A stretch of 64,000 nt of DNA from Mastigias papua (GCA_964019165.1 OZ025268.1:19008784-19072783), one strand, 5' to 3'; counted from the first letter of the stretch, positions 36,601-50,127 are shown. Notes: generated from the letters alone by a model not told the origin. Program-made: numbers and translations.

Positions 36601-39600
36601 ATTGAAAAGTGATGAAAATGAGCCATTGTTGGGCAAAAAGTAAGGCTATAGCCTTGGTATTTTGCTCAAACATGACCAAATGTGAAATTGATTGATTTTG
36701 ATTGAACATTGAATAGTGATGAAAATGAGCCAGTTTTGGGAACAAAGTAAAGCTATAGCCTTGGTAGTTTGCTCACAATTGACCGAAGTTGAAATTGATT
36801 GATTTTGACTGAACATTGAAAAGTGATGAAAATGAGCCATTTGTGGGCAAAAAGTAAGGCTATAGCCTTGGTATTTTGCTCAAAAATGACCACAGTTGAA
36901 ATTGATTGATTTTGATTGACCATTGAAAAGTGATGAAATTGAGCCATTTTTGTGCAAAAAGTAAGGCTATAGCCTTGGTATTTTGCTCAAAAATGACCAA
37001 ATGTGAAATTGATTGATTTTGACTGAACAATGAACAGTGATGAAAATGAGCCATGTTTGGGAAAAAAGTAAGGCTATAGCCTTGGTGGTTTCCTCAAAAA
37101 TGACCAAATGTGAAATTGATTGATTTTGATTGAACAGTGAAAAGTGATGAAATTGAGCCATTTTTGGGCAAAAAGTAAGGCTATAGCCTTGGTATTTTGC
37201 TCAGAACTGACCAAATTTCAAATTGATTGATTTTGATTGAACATTGAAAAGTGATGAAAATGAGCCATGTTTGGGAAACAAGTAAGGCTATAGCCTTGGT
37301 AGTTTGCTCAAAAATGACCAAATGTGAAATTGATTGATTTTGACTGAACAATGAAAAGTGATGAAAATGAGCCATTTTTGAGCAAACAGTAAGGCTATAG
37401 CCTTGGTAGTTTGCTCACTATTGACCAAATGTGAAATTGATTGATTTTGACTGAACATTGACAAGCGATGAAAATGAGAAATATTTGGGCAAACAGTAAG
37501 GCTATAGCCTTGGTATTTTGCTCAAAAATGACCAAATTTCAAAATGATTGATTTTGATTGAACATTGAAAAGTGATGAAATTGAGCCATTTTTGGGCAAA
37601 AAGTAAGGCTATAGCCTTGGTATTTTGCTCAGAAATGACCAAATTTGAAATTGATTGATTTTGATTGAACATTGAAAAGTGATGAAAATGAGCCATTTTT
37701 GGGCAAAAAGTAAGGCTATAGTCTTGGTATTTTGCTCACAAATGACCAAATTTGAAATTGATTGATTTTGATTGAACATTGAAAAGTGATGAAAATGAGC
37801 CATTTTTGGGCAAAAAGTAAGGCTATAGCCTTGGTATTTTGCTCAAAAATGACCAAATTTGAAATTGATTGATTTTGATTGAACATTGAAAAGTGATGAA
37901 AATGAGCCATTTTTGGGCAAAAAGTAAGGCTATAGCCTTGGTATTTTGCTCAAACATGACCAAATTTGAAATTGATTGATTTTGATTGAACATTGAAAAG
38001 TGATGACAATGAGCCATTTTTGGGCAAAAAGTAAGGCTATACCCTTGGTATTTTGCTCAAAAATGACCAAATGTGAAATTTATTGATTTTGACTGAACAG
38101 TGAAAAGCGATGAAAATGAGCCATTTTTGGGCAAAAAGTAAGGCTATAGCCTTGGTATTTTGCTCAAAAATAACCAAATTTGACATTGATTGATTTTGAT
38201 TGAACATTGAAAAGTGATGAAGATGAGCCATGTTTGGGAAAAAAGTAAGGCTATAGCCTTGGTAGTTTGCTCAAAATGACCAAATTTGAAATTGATTGAT
38301 TTTGATTGAACATTGAAAAGTGATGAAAATGAGCCATTTTTGGGCAAAAAGTAAGGCTATAGCCTTGGTAGTTTGCTCACAAATTACCAAATGTGAAATT
38401 GATTTATTTTGACTGAACATTGAAAAGCGATGAAAATGAGCCATTTTTGGGCAAAAAGTAAGGCTATAGCCTTGGTATTTTGCTCAAAAATGACCAAATT
38501 TGAAATTGATTGATTTTGATTGAACATTGAAAAGTGATGAAAATGAGCCATTTTTGGGAAAAAAGTAAGGCTATAGCCTTGGTAGTTTGCTCACAATTGA
38601 CCGAAGTTGAAATTGAGTGATTTTGACTGAACATTGAAAAGTGATGAAAATGAGCTATTTTTGGGCAAAAAGTAAGGCTATAGCCTTGGTATTTTGCTCA
38701 AAAATGACGAAATTTGAAATTGATTGATTGTGATTGAACATTGAAAAGTGATGAAAATGAGCCATTTTTGGGCAAAAAGTAAGGCTATAGCCTTGGTATT
38801 TTGCTCAAAAATGACCAAATGTGAAATTGATTGATTTTGACTGACCATTGACAAGCGATGAAAATGAGCCATTTTTGGGCAAAAAGTACGGCTATAGCCT
38901 TGGAATTTTGCTCAGAAATGACCAACTGTGAAATTGATTGAGTTTGATTGAACATTGAATAGTGATGAAAATGAGCCATTTTTGGGCAAAAAGTAAGGCT
39001 ATAGCCTTGGTATTTTGCTCAAAAATGACCAAATGTGAAATTGATTGATTTTGACTGACCATTGACAAGCGATGAAAATGAGCCATTTTTGGGCAAAAAG
39101 TACGGCTATAGCCTTGGAATTTTGCTCAGAAATGACCAACTGTGAAATTGATTGAGTTTGATTGAACATTGAATAGTGATGAAAATGAGCCATTTTTGGG
39201 AAAAAAGTAAGGCTATAGCCTTGGTAGTTTGCTCACAATTGACCGAAGTTGAAATTGAGTGATTTTGACTGAACATTGAAAAGTGATGAAAATGGGCTAT
39301 TTTTGGGCAAAAAGTAAGGCTATAGCCTTGGTATTTTGCTCAAAAATGACCAAAGTTGAAATTGATTGAGTTTGACTGACCATTGAAAAGTGATGAAAAT
39401 GAGCCATTTTTGGGCAAAAAGTAAGGCTATAGCCTTGGTATTTTGCTCAAAAATGACCAAATGTGAAATTTATTGATTTTGACTGAACATTGAAAAGCGA
39501 TGAAAATAAGCCATTTTTGGGCAAAAAGTACGGCTATAGCCTTGGTATTTTGCTCAGAAATGACCAACTGTGAAATTGATTGAGTTTGATTGAACATTGA

Positions 39601-42600
39601 CAAGTGATGAAAATGAGCCATTTTTGGGCAAAAAGCAAGGCTATAGCCTTGGTATTTTGCTCAAAAATGACCAAATTTCAACTTGATTGAGTTTGATTGA
39701 ACATTAAAAAGTGATCAAAATGAGCCAATTTTGGGCAAAAAGTAAGGCTATAGCCTTGGTATTTTGCTCGAAAATGACCAAATGTGAAATTGATTGAGTT
39801 TGATTGAACATTGAAAAGTGATGAAAATGAGCCAATTTTGGGCAAAAGGTAAGGCTCTAGCCTTGGTATTTTGCTCACAATTGACCAAATGTGAAACTGA
39901 TTGATTTTGACTGAAGATTGAAAAGCGATGAAAATGAGCCATTTTTGGGCAAACAGTAAGGCTATAGCCTTGGTATTTTGCTCAAAAATGACCAAATTTG
40001 AAATTGATTGATTTTGATTGAACATTGAAAAGTGATGAAAATGAGCCATTTTTGGGCAAAAAGTAAGGCTATAGCCTTGGTAGTGTGCTCAATAATGACC
40101 AAATGTGAAATTTATTGATTTTGACTGAACATTGAAAAGCGATGAAAATGAGCCATTTTTGGGCAAAAAGTAAGGCTATAGCCTTGGTATTTTGCTCAAA
40201 AATGACCAAATGTGAAATTGATTGATTTTGATTGAACATTGAAAAGTGATGAAAATGAGCCATTTTTGGGCAAAAAGTAAGGCTATAGCCTTGGTAGTTT
40301 GCTCACAATTGACCAAATGTGAAACTGATTGATTTTGACTGAAGATTGAAAAGCGATGAAAATGAGCCATTTTTGGGCAAAAAGTAAGGCTATAGCCTTG
40401 GTACTTTGCTCACACATGACCAAATTTGAAATTGATTGATTTTGATTGAACATTGAAAAGTGATGAAAATGAGCCAATTTTGGGCAAAAAGTAAGGCTAT
40501 AGCCTTGGTATTTTGCTCAAAAATGACCAAATGTGAAATTTATTGATTTTGACTGAACATTGAAAAGCGATGAAAATGAGCCATTTTTGGGCAAAAAGTA
40601 AGGCTATAGCCTTGGTATTTTGCTCAAAAATGACCAAATTTCAAATTGATTGATTTTGATTGAACATTAAAAAGTGATGAAAATGAGCCATGTTTGGGCA
40701 AAAAGTAAGGCTATTGTCTTGGTATGTTGCTCAAAAATGACCAAATGTGAAATTGATTGATTTTGATTGAACATTGAAAAGTGATGAAAATGAGCCATTT
40801 TTGGGCAAACAGTAAGGCTATAGCCTTGGTATTTTGCTCAAAAATGACCAAATTTGAAATTGATTGATTTTGATTGAACATTGAAAGTGATGAAAATGAG
40901 TCATTTTTGGGCAAAAAGTAAGGCTATAGCCTTGGTAGTTTGCTCACAATTGACCGAAGTTGAAATTGAGTGATTTTGACTGAACATTGAAAAGTGATGA
41001 AAATGAGCTATTTTTGGGCAAAAAGTAAGGCTATAGCCTTGGTAGTTTGCTCAAAAATGACGAAATTTGAAATTGATTGATTGTGATTGAACATTGAAAA
41101 GTGATGAAAATGAGCCATTTTTGGGCAAAAAGTAAGGCTATAGCCTTGGTATTTTGCTCAAAAATGACCAAATGTGAAATTTATTGATTTTGACTGAACA
41201 TTGAAAAGCGATGAAAATAAGCCATTTTTGGGCAAAAAGTACGGCTATAGCCTTGGTATTTTGCTCAGAAATGACCAACTGTGAAATTGATTGAGTTTGA
41301 TTGAACATTGACAAGTGATGAAAATGAGCCATTTTTGGGCAAAAAGCAAGGCTATAGCCTTGGTATTTTGCTCAAAAATGACCAAATTTCAACTTGATTG
41401 AGTTTGATTGAACATTAAAAAGTGATCAAAATGAGCCAATTTTGGGCAAAAAGTAAGGCTATAGCCTTGGTATTTTGCTCGAAAATGACCAAATGTGAAA
41501 TTGATTGAGTTTGATTGAACATTGAAAAGTGATGAACATGAGCCAATTTTGGGCAAAAGGTAAGGCTCTAGCCTTGGTATTTTGCTCACAATTGACCAAA
41601 TGTGAAACTGATTGATTTTGACTGAAGATTGAAAAGCGATGAAAATGAGCCATTTTTGGGCAAACAGTAAGGCTATAGCCTTGGTATTTTGCTCAAAAAT
41701 GACCAAATTTGAAATTGATTGATTTTGATTGAACATTGAAAAGTGATGAAAATGAGCCATTTTTGGGCAAAAAGTAAGGCTATAGCCTTGGTAGTGTGCT
41801 CAATAATGACCAAATGTGAAATTTATTGATGTTGACTGAACATTGAAAAGCGATCAAAATGAGCCATTTTTGGGCAAAAAGTAAGGCTATAGCCTTGGTA
41901 TTTTGCTCAAAAATGACCAAATGTGAAATTGATTGATTTTGATTGAACATTGAAAAGTGATGAAAATGAGCCATTTTTGGGCAAAAAGTAAGGCTATAGC
42001 CTTGGTAGTTTGCTCACAATTGACCAAATGTGAAACTGATTGATTTTGACTGAAGATTGAAAAGCGATGAAAATGAGCCATTTTTGGGCAAAAAGTAAGG
42101 CTATAGCCTTGGTATTTTGCTCAAAAATGACCAAATTTGAAATTGATTGATTTTGATTGAACATTGAAAAGTGATGAAAATGAGCCAATTTTGGGCAAAA
42201 AGTAAGGCTATAGCCTTGGTATTTTGCTCAAAAATGACCAAATGTGAAATTTATTGATTTTGACTGAACATTGAAAAGCGATGAAAATGAGCCATTTTTG
42301 GGCAAAAAGTAAGGCTATAGCCTTGGTATTTTGCTCAAAAATGACCAAATGTCAAATTGATTGATTTTGATTGAACATTAAAAAGTGATGAAAATGAGCC
42401 ATGTTTGGGCAAAAAGTAAGGCTATTGCCTTGGTATGTTGCTCAAAAATGACCAAATGTGAAATTGATTGATTTTGATTGAACATTGAAAAGTGATGAAA
42501 ATGAGCCATTTTTGGGCAAACAGTAAGGCTATAGCCTTGGTATTTTGCTCAAAAATGACCAAATGTGAAATTTATTGATTTTGACTGAACATTGAAAAGC

Positions 42601-45600
42601 GATGAAAATGAGCCATTTTTGGGCAAAAAGTAAGGCTATAGCCTTGGTATTTTGCTCAAAAATGACCAAATGTCAAATTGATTGATTTTGATTGAACATT
42701 AAAAAGTGATGAAAATGAGCCATGTTTGGGCAAAAAGTAAGGCTATTGCCTTGGTATGTTGCTCAAAAATGACCAAATGTGAAATTGATTGATTTTGATT
42801 GAACATTGAAAAGTGATGAAAATGAGCCATTTTTGGGCAAACAGTAAGGCTATAGCCTTGGTATTTTGCTCAAAAATGACCAAATTTGAAATTGATTGAT
42901 TTTGATTGAACATTGAAAGTGATGAAAATGAGTCATTTTTGGGCAAAAAGTAAGGCTATAGCCTTGGTACTTTGCTCAAAAATGACCAAATGTGAAATTG
43001 ATTGATTGTGATTGAACATTGAAAAGTGATGAAAATGAGCCATTTTTGGGCAAAAAGTAAGGCTATAGCCTTGGTATTTTGCTCAAACATGACCAAATGT
43101 GAAATTGATTGATTTTGATTGAACAGTGAAAAGTGAAGAAAATGAGCCATGTTTGGGCAAAAAGTAAGGCTATAGCCTTGGTATGTTGCTCAAAAATGAC
43201 CAAATGTGAAATTGATTGATTTTGACTAAACAATGAAAAGTGATGAAATTGAGCCATTTTTGGGCAAAAAGTAAGGCTATAGCCTTGGTAGTTCGCTCAA
43301 AAATGACCAAATGTGAAATTGATTGATTGTGACTGAACAATAAAAAGTGATGAAAATGAGCCATTTTTGAGCAAAAAGTAAGGCTATAGCCTTGGTAGTT
43401 TGCTCACATTTGACCAAATGTGAAATTGATTGATTTTGATTGAACATTGACAAGTGATGAAAATGAGCCATTTTTGGGCAAAAAGCAAGGCTATAGCCTT
43501 GGTATTTTGCTCAAAAATGACCAAATTTCAACTTGATTGAGTTTGATTGAACATTAAAAAGTGATCAAAATGAGCCAATTTTGGGCAAAAAGTAAGGCTA
43601 TAGCCTTGGTATTTTGCTCAAACATGACCAAATTTGAAATTGATTGAGTTTGATTGAACATTGAAAAGTGATGAAAATGAGCCAATTTTGGGCAAAAGGT
43701 AAGGCTCTAGCCTTGGTATTTTGCTCACAATTGACCAAATGTGAAACTGATTGATTTTGACTGAAGATTGAAAAGCGATGAAAATGAGCCATTTTTGGGC
43801 AAACAGTAAGGCTATAGCCTTGGTATTTTGCTCAAAAATGACCAAATTTGAAATTGATTGATTTTGATTGAACATTGAAAAGTGATGAAAATGAGCCATT
43901 TTTGGGCAAAAAGTAAGGCTATAGCCTTGGTAGTGTGCTCAATAATGACCAAATGTGAAATTTATTGATTTTGACTGAACATTGAAAAGCGATGAAAATG
44001 AGCCATTTTTGGGCAAAAAGTAAGGCTATAGCCTTGGTATTTTGCTCAAAAATGACCAAATGTGAAATTGATTGATTTTGATTGAACATTGAAAAGTGAT
44101 GAAAATGAGCCATTTTTGGGCAAAAAGTAAGGCTATAGCCTTGGTAGTTTGCTCACAATTGACCAAATGTGAAACTGATTGATTTTGACTGAAGATTGAA
44201 AAGCGATGAAAATGAGCCATTTTTGGGCAAAAAGTAAGGCTATAGCCTTGGTATTTTGCTCAAAAATGACCAAATTTGAAATTGATTGATTTTGATTGAA
44301 CATTGAAAAGTGATGAAAATGAGCCAATTTTGGGCAAAAAGTAAGGCTATAGCCTTGGTATTTTGCTCAAAAATGACCAAATGTGAAATTTATTGATTTT
44401 GACTGAACATTGAAAAGCGATGAAAATGAGCCATTTTTGGGCAAAAAGTAAGGCTATAGCCTTGGTATTTTGCTCAAAAATGACCAAATTTCAAATTGAT
44501 TGATTTTGATTGAACATTAAAAAGTGATGAAAATGAGCCATGTTTGGGCAAAAAGTAAGGCTATTGCCTTGGTATGTTGCTCAAAAATGACCAAATGTGA
44601 AATTGATTGATTTTGATTGAACATTGAAAAGTGATGAAAATGAGCCATTTTTGGGCAAACAGTAAGGCTATAGCCTTGGTATTTTGCTCAAAAATGACCA
44701 AATTTGAAATTGATTGATTTTGATTGAACATTGAAAGTGATGAAAATGAGTCATTTTTGGGCAAAAAGTAAGGCTATAGCCTTGGTACTTTGCTCAAAAA
44801 TGACCAAATGTGAAATTGATTGATTGTGATTGAACATTGAAAAGTGATGAAAATGAGCCATTTTTGGGCAAAAAGTAAGGCTATAGCCTTGGTATTTTGC
44901 TCAAACATGACCAAATGTGAAATTGATTGATTTTGATTGAACAGTGAAAAGTGAAGAAAATGAGCCATGTTTGGGCAAAAAGTAAGGCTATAGCCTTGGT
45001 ATTTTGCTCAAAAATGACCAAATGTGAAATTGATTGATTTTGACTAAACAATGAAAAGTGATGAAATTGAGCCATTTTTGGGCAAAAAGTAAGGCTATAG
45101 CCTTGGTAGTTTGCTCAAAAATGACCAAATATGAAATTGATTGATTGTGACTGAACAATAAAAAGTGATGAAAATGAGCCATTTTTGAGCAAAAAGTAAG
45201 GCTATAGCCTTGGTAGTTTGCTCACATTTGACCAAATGTGAAATTGATTGATTTTGACTGAACATTGAAAAGCGATGAAAATGAGCCATTTTTGGGCAAA
45301 AAGTAAGGCTATAGCCTTGGTATTTTGCTCAAAAATCACCACATTTCAAATGGATTGATTTTGATTGAACATTGAAAAGTGATGAAAATGAGCCATTTTT
45401 GGGCAAAAAGTAAGGCTATAGCCTTGGTATTTTGCTCAAAGATGACCAAATGTGAAATTGATTGATTTTGATTGAACAGTGAATAGTGATGAAAATGAGC
45501 CAGTTTTGGTATAAAAGTAAGGCTATAGCCTTGGTAGTTTGCTCACAATTAACCGAAGTTGAAATTGAGTGATTGTGACTGAACATTGAAAAGTGATGAA

Positions 45601-46801
45601 AATAAGCTATTTTTGGGCAAAAAGTAAGGCTATAGCCTTGGTATTTTGCTCGAAAATGACCAAATGTGAAATTGATTGAGTTTGATTGAACATTGAAAAG
45701 TGATGAAAATGAGCCAGTTTTGGGCAAAAAGTAAGGCTATAGCCTTGGTAGTTTGCTCACAAGTGACCAAATGTGAAATTGATTGATTTTGACTGAACAT
45801 TGAAAAGTGATGAAAATGAGCCATGTTTGGGCAAAAAGTAAGGCTATAGCCTTGGTATTTTGCTCAAACATGACCAAATTTGAAATTGATTGAGTTTGAC
45901 TGAACATTGAAAAGTGATGAAAATGAGCCATTTTTGGGCAAAAAGTAAGCCTATAGCCTTGGTATTTTGCTCAAAAATGACCAAATTTGAAATTGATTGA
46001 TTTTGACTGAACAATGAAAAGTGATGAAAATGAGCCATTTTTGGGCAAAAAGTAAGGCTATAGCCTTGGTATTTTGCTCAGAAATGACGAAATTTGAAAT
46101 TGATTGATTTTGATTGAACAGTGAAAAGTGATGAAAATGAGCCAGTTTTGAGCAAAAAGTAAGGCTATAGCCTTGGTACTTTGCTCAAAAATGACCAAAT
46201 GTGAAATTGATTGATTTTGATTGAACATTGAAAAGTGATGAAAATGAGCCATTTTTGGGCAAAAAGTAAGGCTATAGCCTTGGTATTTTGCTCAAAAATG
46301 ACCAAATTTCAAATTGATTGATTTTGATTGAACATTGAAAAGTGATGAAAATGAGCCATTTTTGGGCAAAAAGTAAGGCTATAGCCGTGGTATTTTGCTC
46401 AAAAATGACCAAATTTGAAATTGATTGATTTTGATTGAACATTGAAAAGTGATGAAAATGAGCCAGTTTTGGGCAAAAAGTAAGGCTATAGCCTTGGTAT
46501 TTTGCTCAAAAATGACCAAATTTGACATTGATTGATTTTGATTGAACATTGAAAAGTGATGAAAATGAGCCATTTTTGGGCAAAAAGTAAGGCTATAGCC
46601 TTGGTATTTTGCTCAAAAATGACCAAATTTGAAATTGATTGATGTTGATTGAACATTGAAAAGTGATGAAAATGAGTCAGTTGTGGGCAAAAAGTATCAC
46701 CTGCAGATAGGGTAGTCGTAGAAGTGTTTAAGCGAAAGTCGGAATCATTAAGATATAGAATGAGTAGAGAAGGGCCTAGGCAAAACCTCAGAGGTATTGT
46801 A

Positions 46802-46967
46802 CATGCGGCTTGATGTAAACTTGACTTATGGCTATGTAAAGAGGAATATTGTTGCGAGCTCTACGATACGATCTAAGCCATTCTATTTCAATTAGATTGC
46901 ATCTTAGATTTTGTCAACAATTTTGCTTTGTAAATGGCCATAAGTCAAGTTTACTTCAAGTCACATG
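46802..46967. mobile_element. Foldback/MITE-like element with about 33-bp inverted arms
   Basis: Left arm 46802-46834 (CATGCGGCTTGATGTAAACT...) and right arm 46935-46967 are inverted repeats with about four mismatches. A 100-bp AT-rich interior lies between them. The element sits about 106 bp outside the sharp right end of the satellite. No coding potential and no clear target duplication are seen. Confidence 0.7.
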
Positions 46968-48572
46968 CGGAATACACATGCACATGGATATCTAGTTTTT
47001 AAGAATACCCTTCGGTGTACGACGCTATAAATATTTCTCTTCTATGATTTGTACTTCTGAGTACTAGTAATGAAGTTGGCTGTTCTAATCCTCAAGTACA
47101 GGCATGTGCTGTGAAGGAGCACTATGGCCCAGACTCCTATTAGCTAGATATTTCAGTCAAAATACCTATAGAGTTGCGTTGAGATTTAGGGAGAGTACAG
47201 TCATGCTTTAAACAATGTAATTAATGAATGTTTTGCATTTAATTATGGAAAATTATAATGACGTGTTTTCTTCATGGAAATTCTTATACACAGACCCCAT
47301 CACTACAACAGCAAGCGTATGATTTATCTGTCAATACTATGGCTTGTCACACTACACTTATGTCTATATATGATTTTGGGATTGGCTCCTATACTGCTTC
47401 AGAGTAAATGTGAAGTACTGAAAAATGAAACCGTTTGTCAAAACCTTGTCAGAGCATACTAGTTTGGATATAATGCCATTTTCTTTAGATAATAACTCTT
47501 GAAGTACAAAGGTATCTATACAAAAGTAACCCCAGGAAATTATTATTCAGACTATTCGGCAAACCAAAGTCAAAATTTTCTTCCTCTTCGCCAGCCATGG
47601 AAGCGGTTCAAGGAGACACTACTCCATGTAAGTCACACCATGATAACAAATTTAAGAGGTCTGCAGGCACATAGATTTCAGACATGCTCGATGGACAGCA
47701 TACATTGCTAGTTTGTGTTTATCAAGTTTCGAAATGTACGGTCCAGTTTTTCACTTGACAGAATTATATTGATATCAGCTACTATTGATATCAGACTGTT
47801 ATTTTACCAAGCGTGCAGAGCTATACGACAACATTACGGTTGCTCTTACTTGCCATCCCCCCTCCCGAGGTTTTCTAGGCTAGAATCGCAACTGTTATGA
47901 GATCTAAATCTCCATGTGAGAAGTTTCCTTTGAATGTTGGTGAAAAATGCTTTCCACACATGTTCATATTAACTCTCAGATGCTTTCCCAGATTGGCATA
48001 ACTATGCCCACTGTCAGAAATTGCCACAAGTGCTAAAATCGTAGCAGTTTTACACATGTTTCTAGATGTAACCAAGCTCTATTGACATTGTCTTCTCACA
48101 ATTGGGTTGGCTCATGTGATACTCATATAGCGCTTTCTGTACAGGCTTTTTCCACATTACAAACGTGGAACATTTTCGTTTAACATCTGTAGCATCGTTT
48201 GGCCACCCCATAAAATTGCATCCAGCATTTGTTGGGAAACTCTCAAAGAGACCTCGTCGTACCTCTATTGAGAACAAGTAGAGTCCAGAAATCTTCTGCA
48301 TGTCATGTTGTAAGCAAATGGAACAGCATTGAATTTATTGTTAAAATGGCTCCATAAATCAATGCCTTTAAATGACAACTCATAAAAAACACTCACTACT
48401 AAATATAGTACATACTTCTTTCATAATTTGCATATTCTTTTAAGTTCTATTGTAAATTCTACATATATATATCGCAAACTACATGCAGAGGCAGTTGTAA
48501 AACACCATTATTTCCACTCAATTTTATCCCTGGATAAAGGATTTCTTAAAGATGAAAGGTTCTTAAGCTCCA
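46968..48572. other. Non-coding stretch, no gene recognised
   Basis: Several 60-80 residue frames exist on both strands, but none shows a domain, a splice-supported extension or a good start. One at 48062-48301 on the minus strand has near-protein composition but matches nothing I know and could be relic transposon sequence. Confidence 0.4.
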
Positions 48573-48902
<330 letters not shown>

Positions 48903-48946
48903 TTTATGTAATTTATATACGTTGTGGATGCGGCTTAGGATTAGTT

Positions 48947-48990
<44 letters not shown>

Positions 48991-49043
48991 GAATTCACTA
49001 CAGCATTTAAAAGATAAACAGTCATTCAAAAAAACAACTCTTT

Positions 49044-49072
49044 AACGTTTTGCTAATGGCTTCATTAGAATG
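49044..49072 (-). other. Degenerate hammerhead-like/Penelope-tail motif
   Basis: Read on the minus strand, CTAATGAAGCCATTAGC is a 6-bp stem with a 4-base loop, followed by AAAACGTT. It resembles the core of PLE-associated hammerhead motifs (CUGANGA, stem II, GAAAC) but has changes in core bases. It is probably an inactive relic. Confidence 0.35.
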
Positions 49073-49258
49073 TACTTTTCATACATAGGAGCATACATAC
49101 GTGTTTACTAACAATAGGTGACGACACTAAATAGGTGCAAAAAGTACCAAAAAATGACCTAAAACGACGAAATAGTAGGAAGGAAACAGATGGAAATAGG
49201 AAAGGTACCCTGACCTTCCGAAGTGACGAGAAAATTAGCTATATGTTCATCTATGCAG

Positions 49259-50127
49259 TTAGCTAACCTCAGAATACTTTGAAGCAGCCAACGAAAAAGC
49301 ATTGGATTCTTTGTATCTTCCATCGCCACGGACAACAACCGTCACTGGTCCCATATCCGGCGCTCCAGAGACGTTAACGGTGACAAAGTTTGCAGCACTT
49401 CCTGATGTGTCATGGAAGGGCGCATTACGCGGTTCACAGTCCTGTATTCTCATCGGGCAAGCGTAGGTTGCAAACGCGGATTGTTCATCATTTGCAATCA
49501 CCGACACTGATAGGCTGTATTTCCCTTGAACATTCGGGAAACAGTAATCTAACTGCAAGTACCTCAGATCACCTGTCTTTACTGAGTAAGGCTCTGATAA
49601 TCTGAATATCGGAACGAGTTCGTATAGCCGTTCTCCAGCTGCTGCCACTGCCGTTCTATGCTTCCAATGGGTGCGCGATTCGTAGTAGTTCATGGCCCAT
49701 CGTTTTTCACACGTAGAATCCTCGGCTTTAGTGCGATTCTCGAACTTTACAGCAAGAGTATAAATCATACCGCTGCCTGCACCGTTCTCAACTTTTATAT
49801 GCAAATCCCCATAGGATTTGTAATACATGAACTTGAATGTGGGGTAGAACCCTCCAGATAAACAATTGGTCGTGATCACGGTACCATGCGCAGTTGATAC
49901 GGTTGCCTTAAGAATGTCTTGTAAGGTTCTGTTCCACGGCTGCTTTTGTAAGTTCAGCGAGACAACGGCTGTTTGCTTGTCGAAGAGGCAGCCACCACAG
50001 AGGTGAACACTGAAATGGTTCACTTCATATGCGTCACCAAATATATGTCTTTCGGTGACAAACTGAACTGGTACCTGGTAGGTACCATTGTTGGCGTTTA
50101 CCGACGCCCCGAAAATTGACAGCAATG
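49259..50127 (-). CDS. Second exon of the secreted protein
   Basis: An 869-base exon after a pyrimidine-rich tract ending in CTAG. It encodes residues 12-300, all seven cysteines and all four sequons. The opposite strand frames (49390-49605 and 49658-49861) are shadows. Confidence 0.83.

Larger units (their letters stand above)
13940..46695. repeat. Giant satellite array, 107-bp monomer, about 290 copies
   Basis: Head-to-tail monomers of 107 bp run almost uninterrupted for about 33 kb. Landmarks in each monomer, in order, are AAGGCTATAGCCTT (a perfect palindrome), GGTATTTTGCTCAAAAATGA, CCAAATTTGAAATTGATTGA, TTTTGATTGAACATTGAAAA, GTGATGAAAATGAGCC and ATTTTTGGGCAAAAAGT. Rare monomers are 106 or 108 bp. 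Copies between 14 and 24 kb are nearly identical. From about 33 kb onward a second type is common, with AAATGTGAAAT, GACTGAACATTG and AAGCGATG. Three LTR-like inserts and one assembly gap interrupt the array. Estimated copy number is array length minus inserts and gap, divided by 107. There is no evidence of protein coding. Whether this is a centromeric, heterochromatic or dispersed satellite cannot be told from one locus. Confidence 0.98.

Noticed and set aside
13905..46573. Hundreds of overlapping 64-103 residue minus-strand frames in the satellite
   Set aside because: The monomer is 107 bp, two bases more than a multiple of three, so each frame shifts at every monomer and stops after less than two. 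The frames follow the repeat period and have no independent start context, domain or codon constraint.
13940..46695. CRISPR-like array
   Set aside because: The repeats are directly head to tail with no unique spacers, the unit is 107 bp, and all neighbouring genes are eukaryotic with introns.
48062..48301. 79-residue minus-strand frame as a gene
   Set aside because: Composition is plausible but there is no family match, no supported splice sites and no adjoining exon. Most likely relic or chance.
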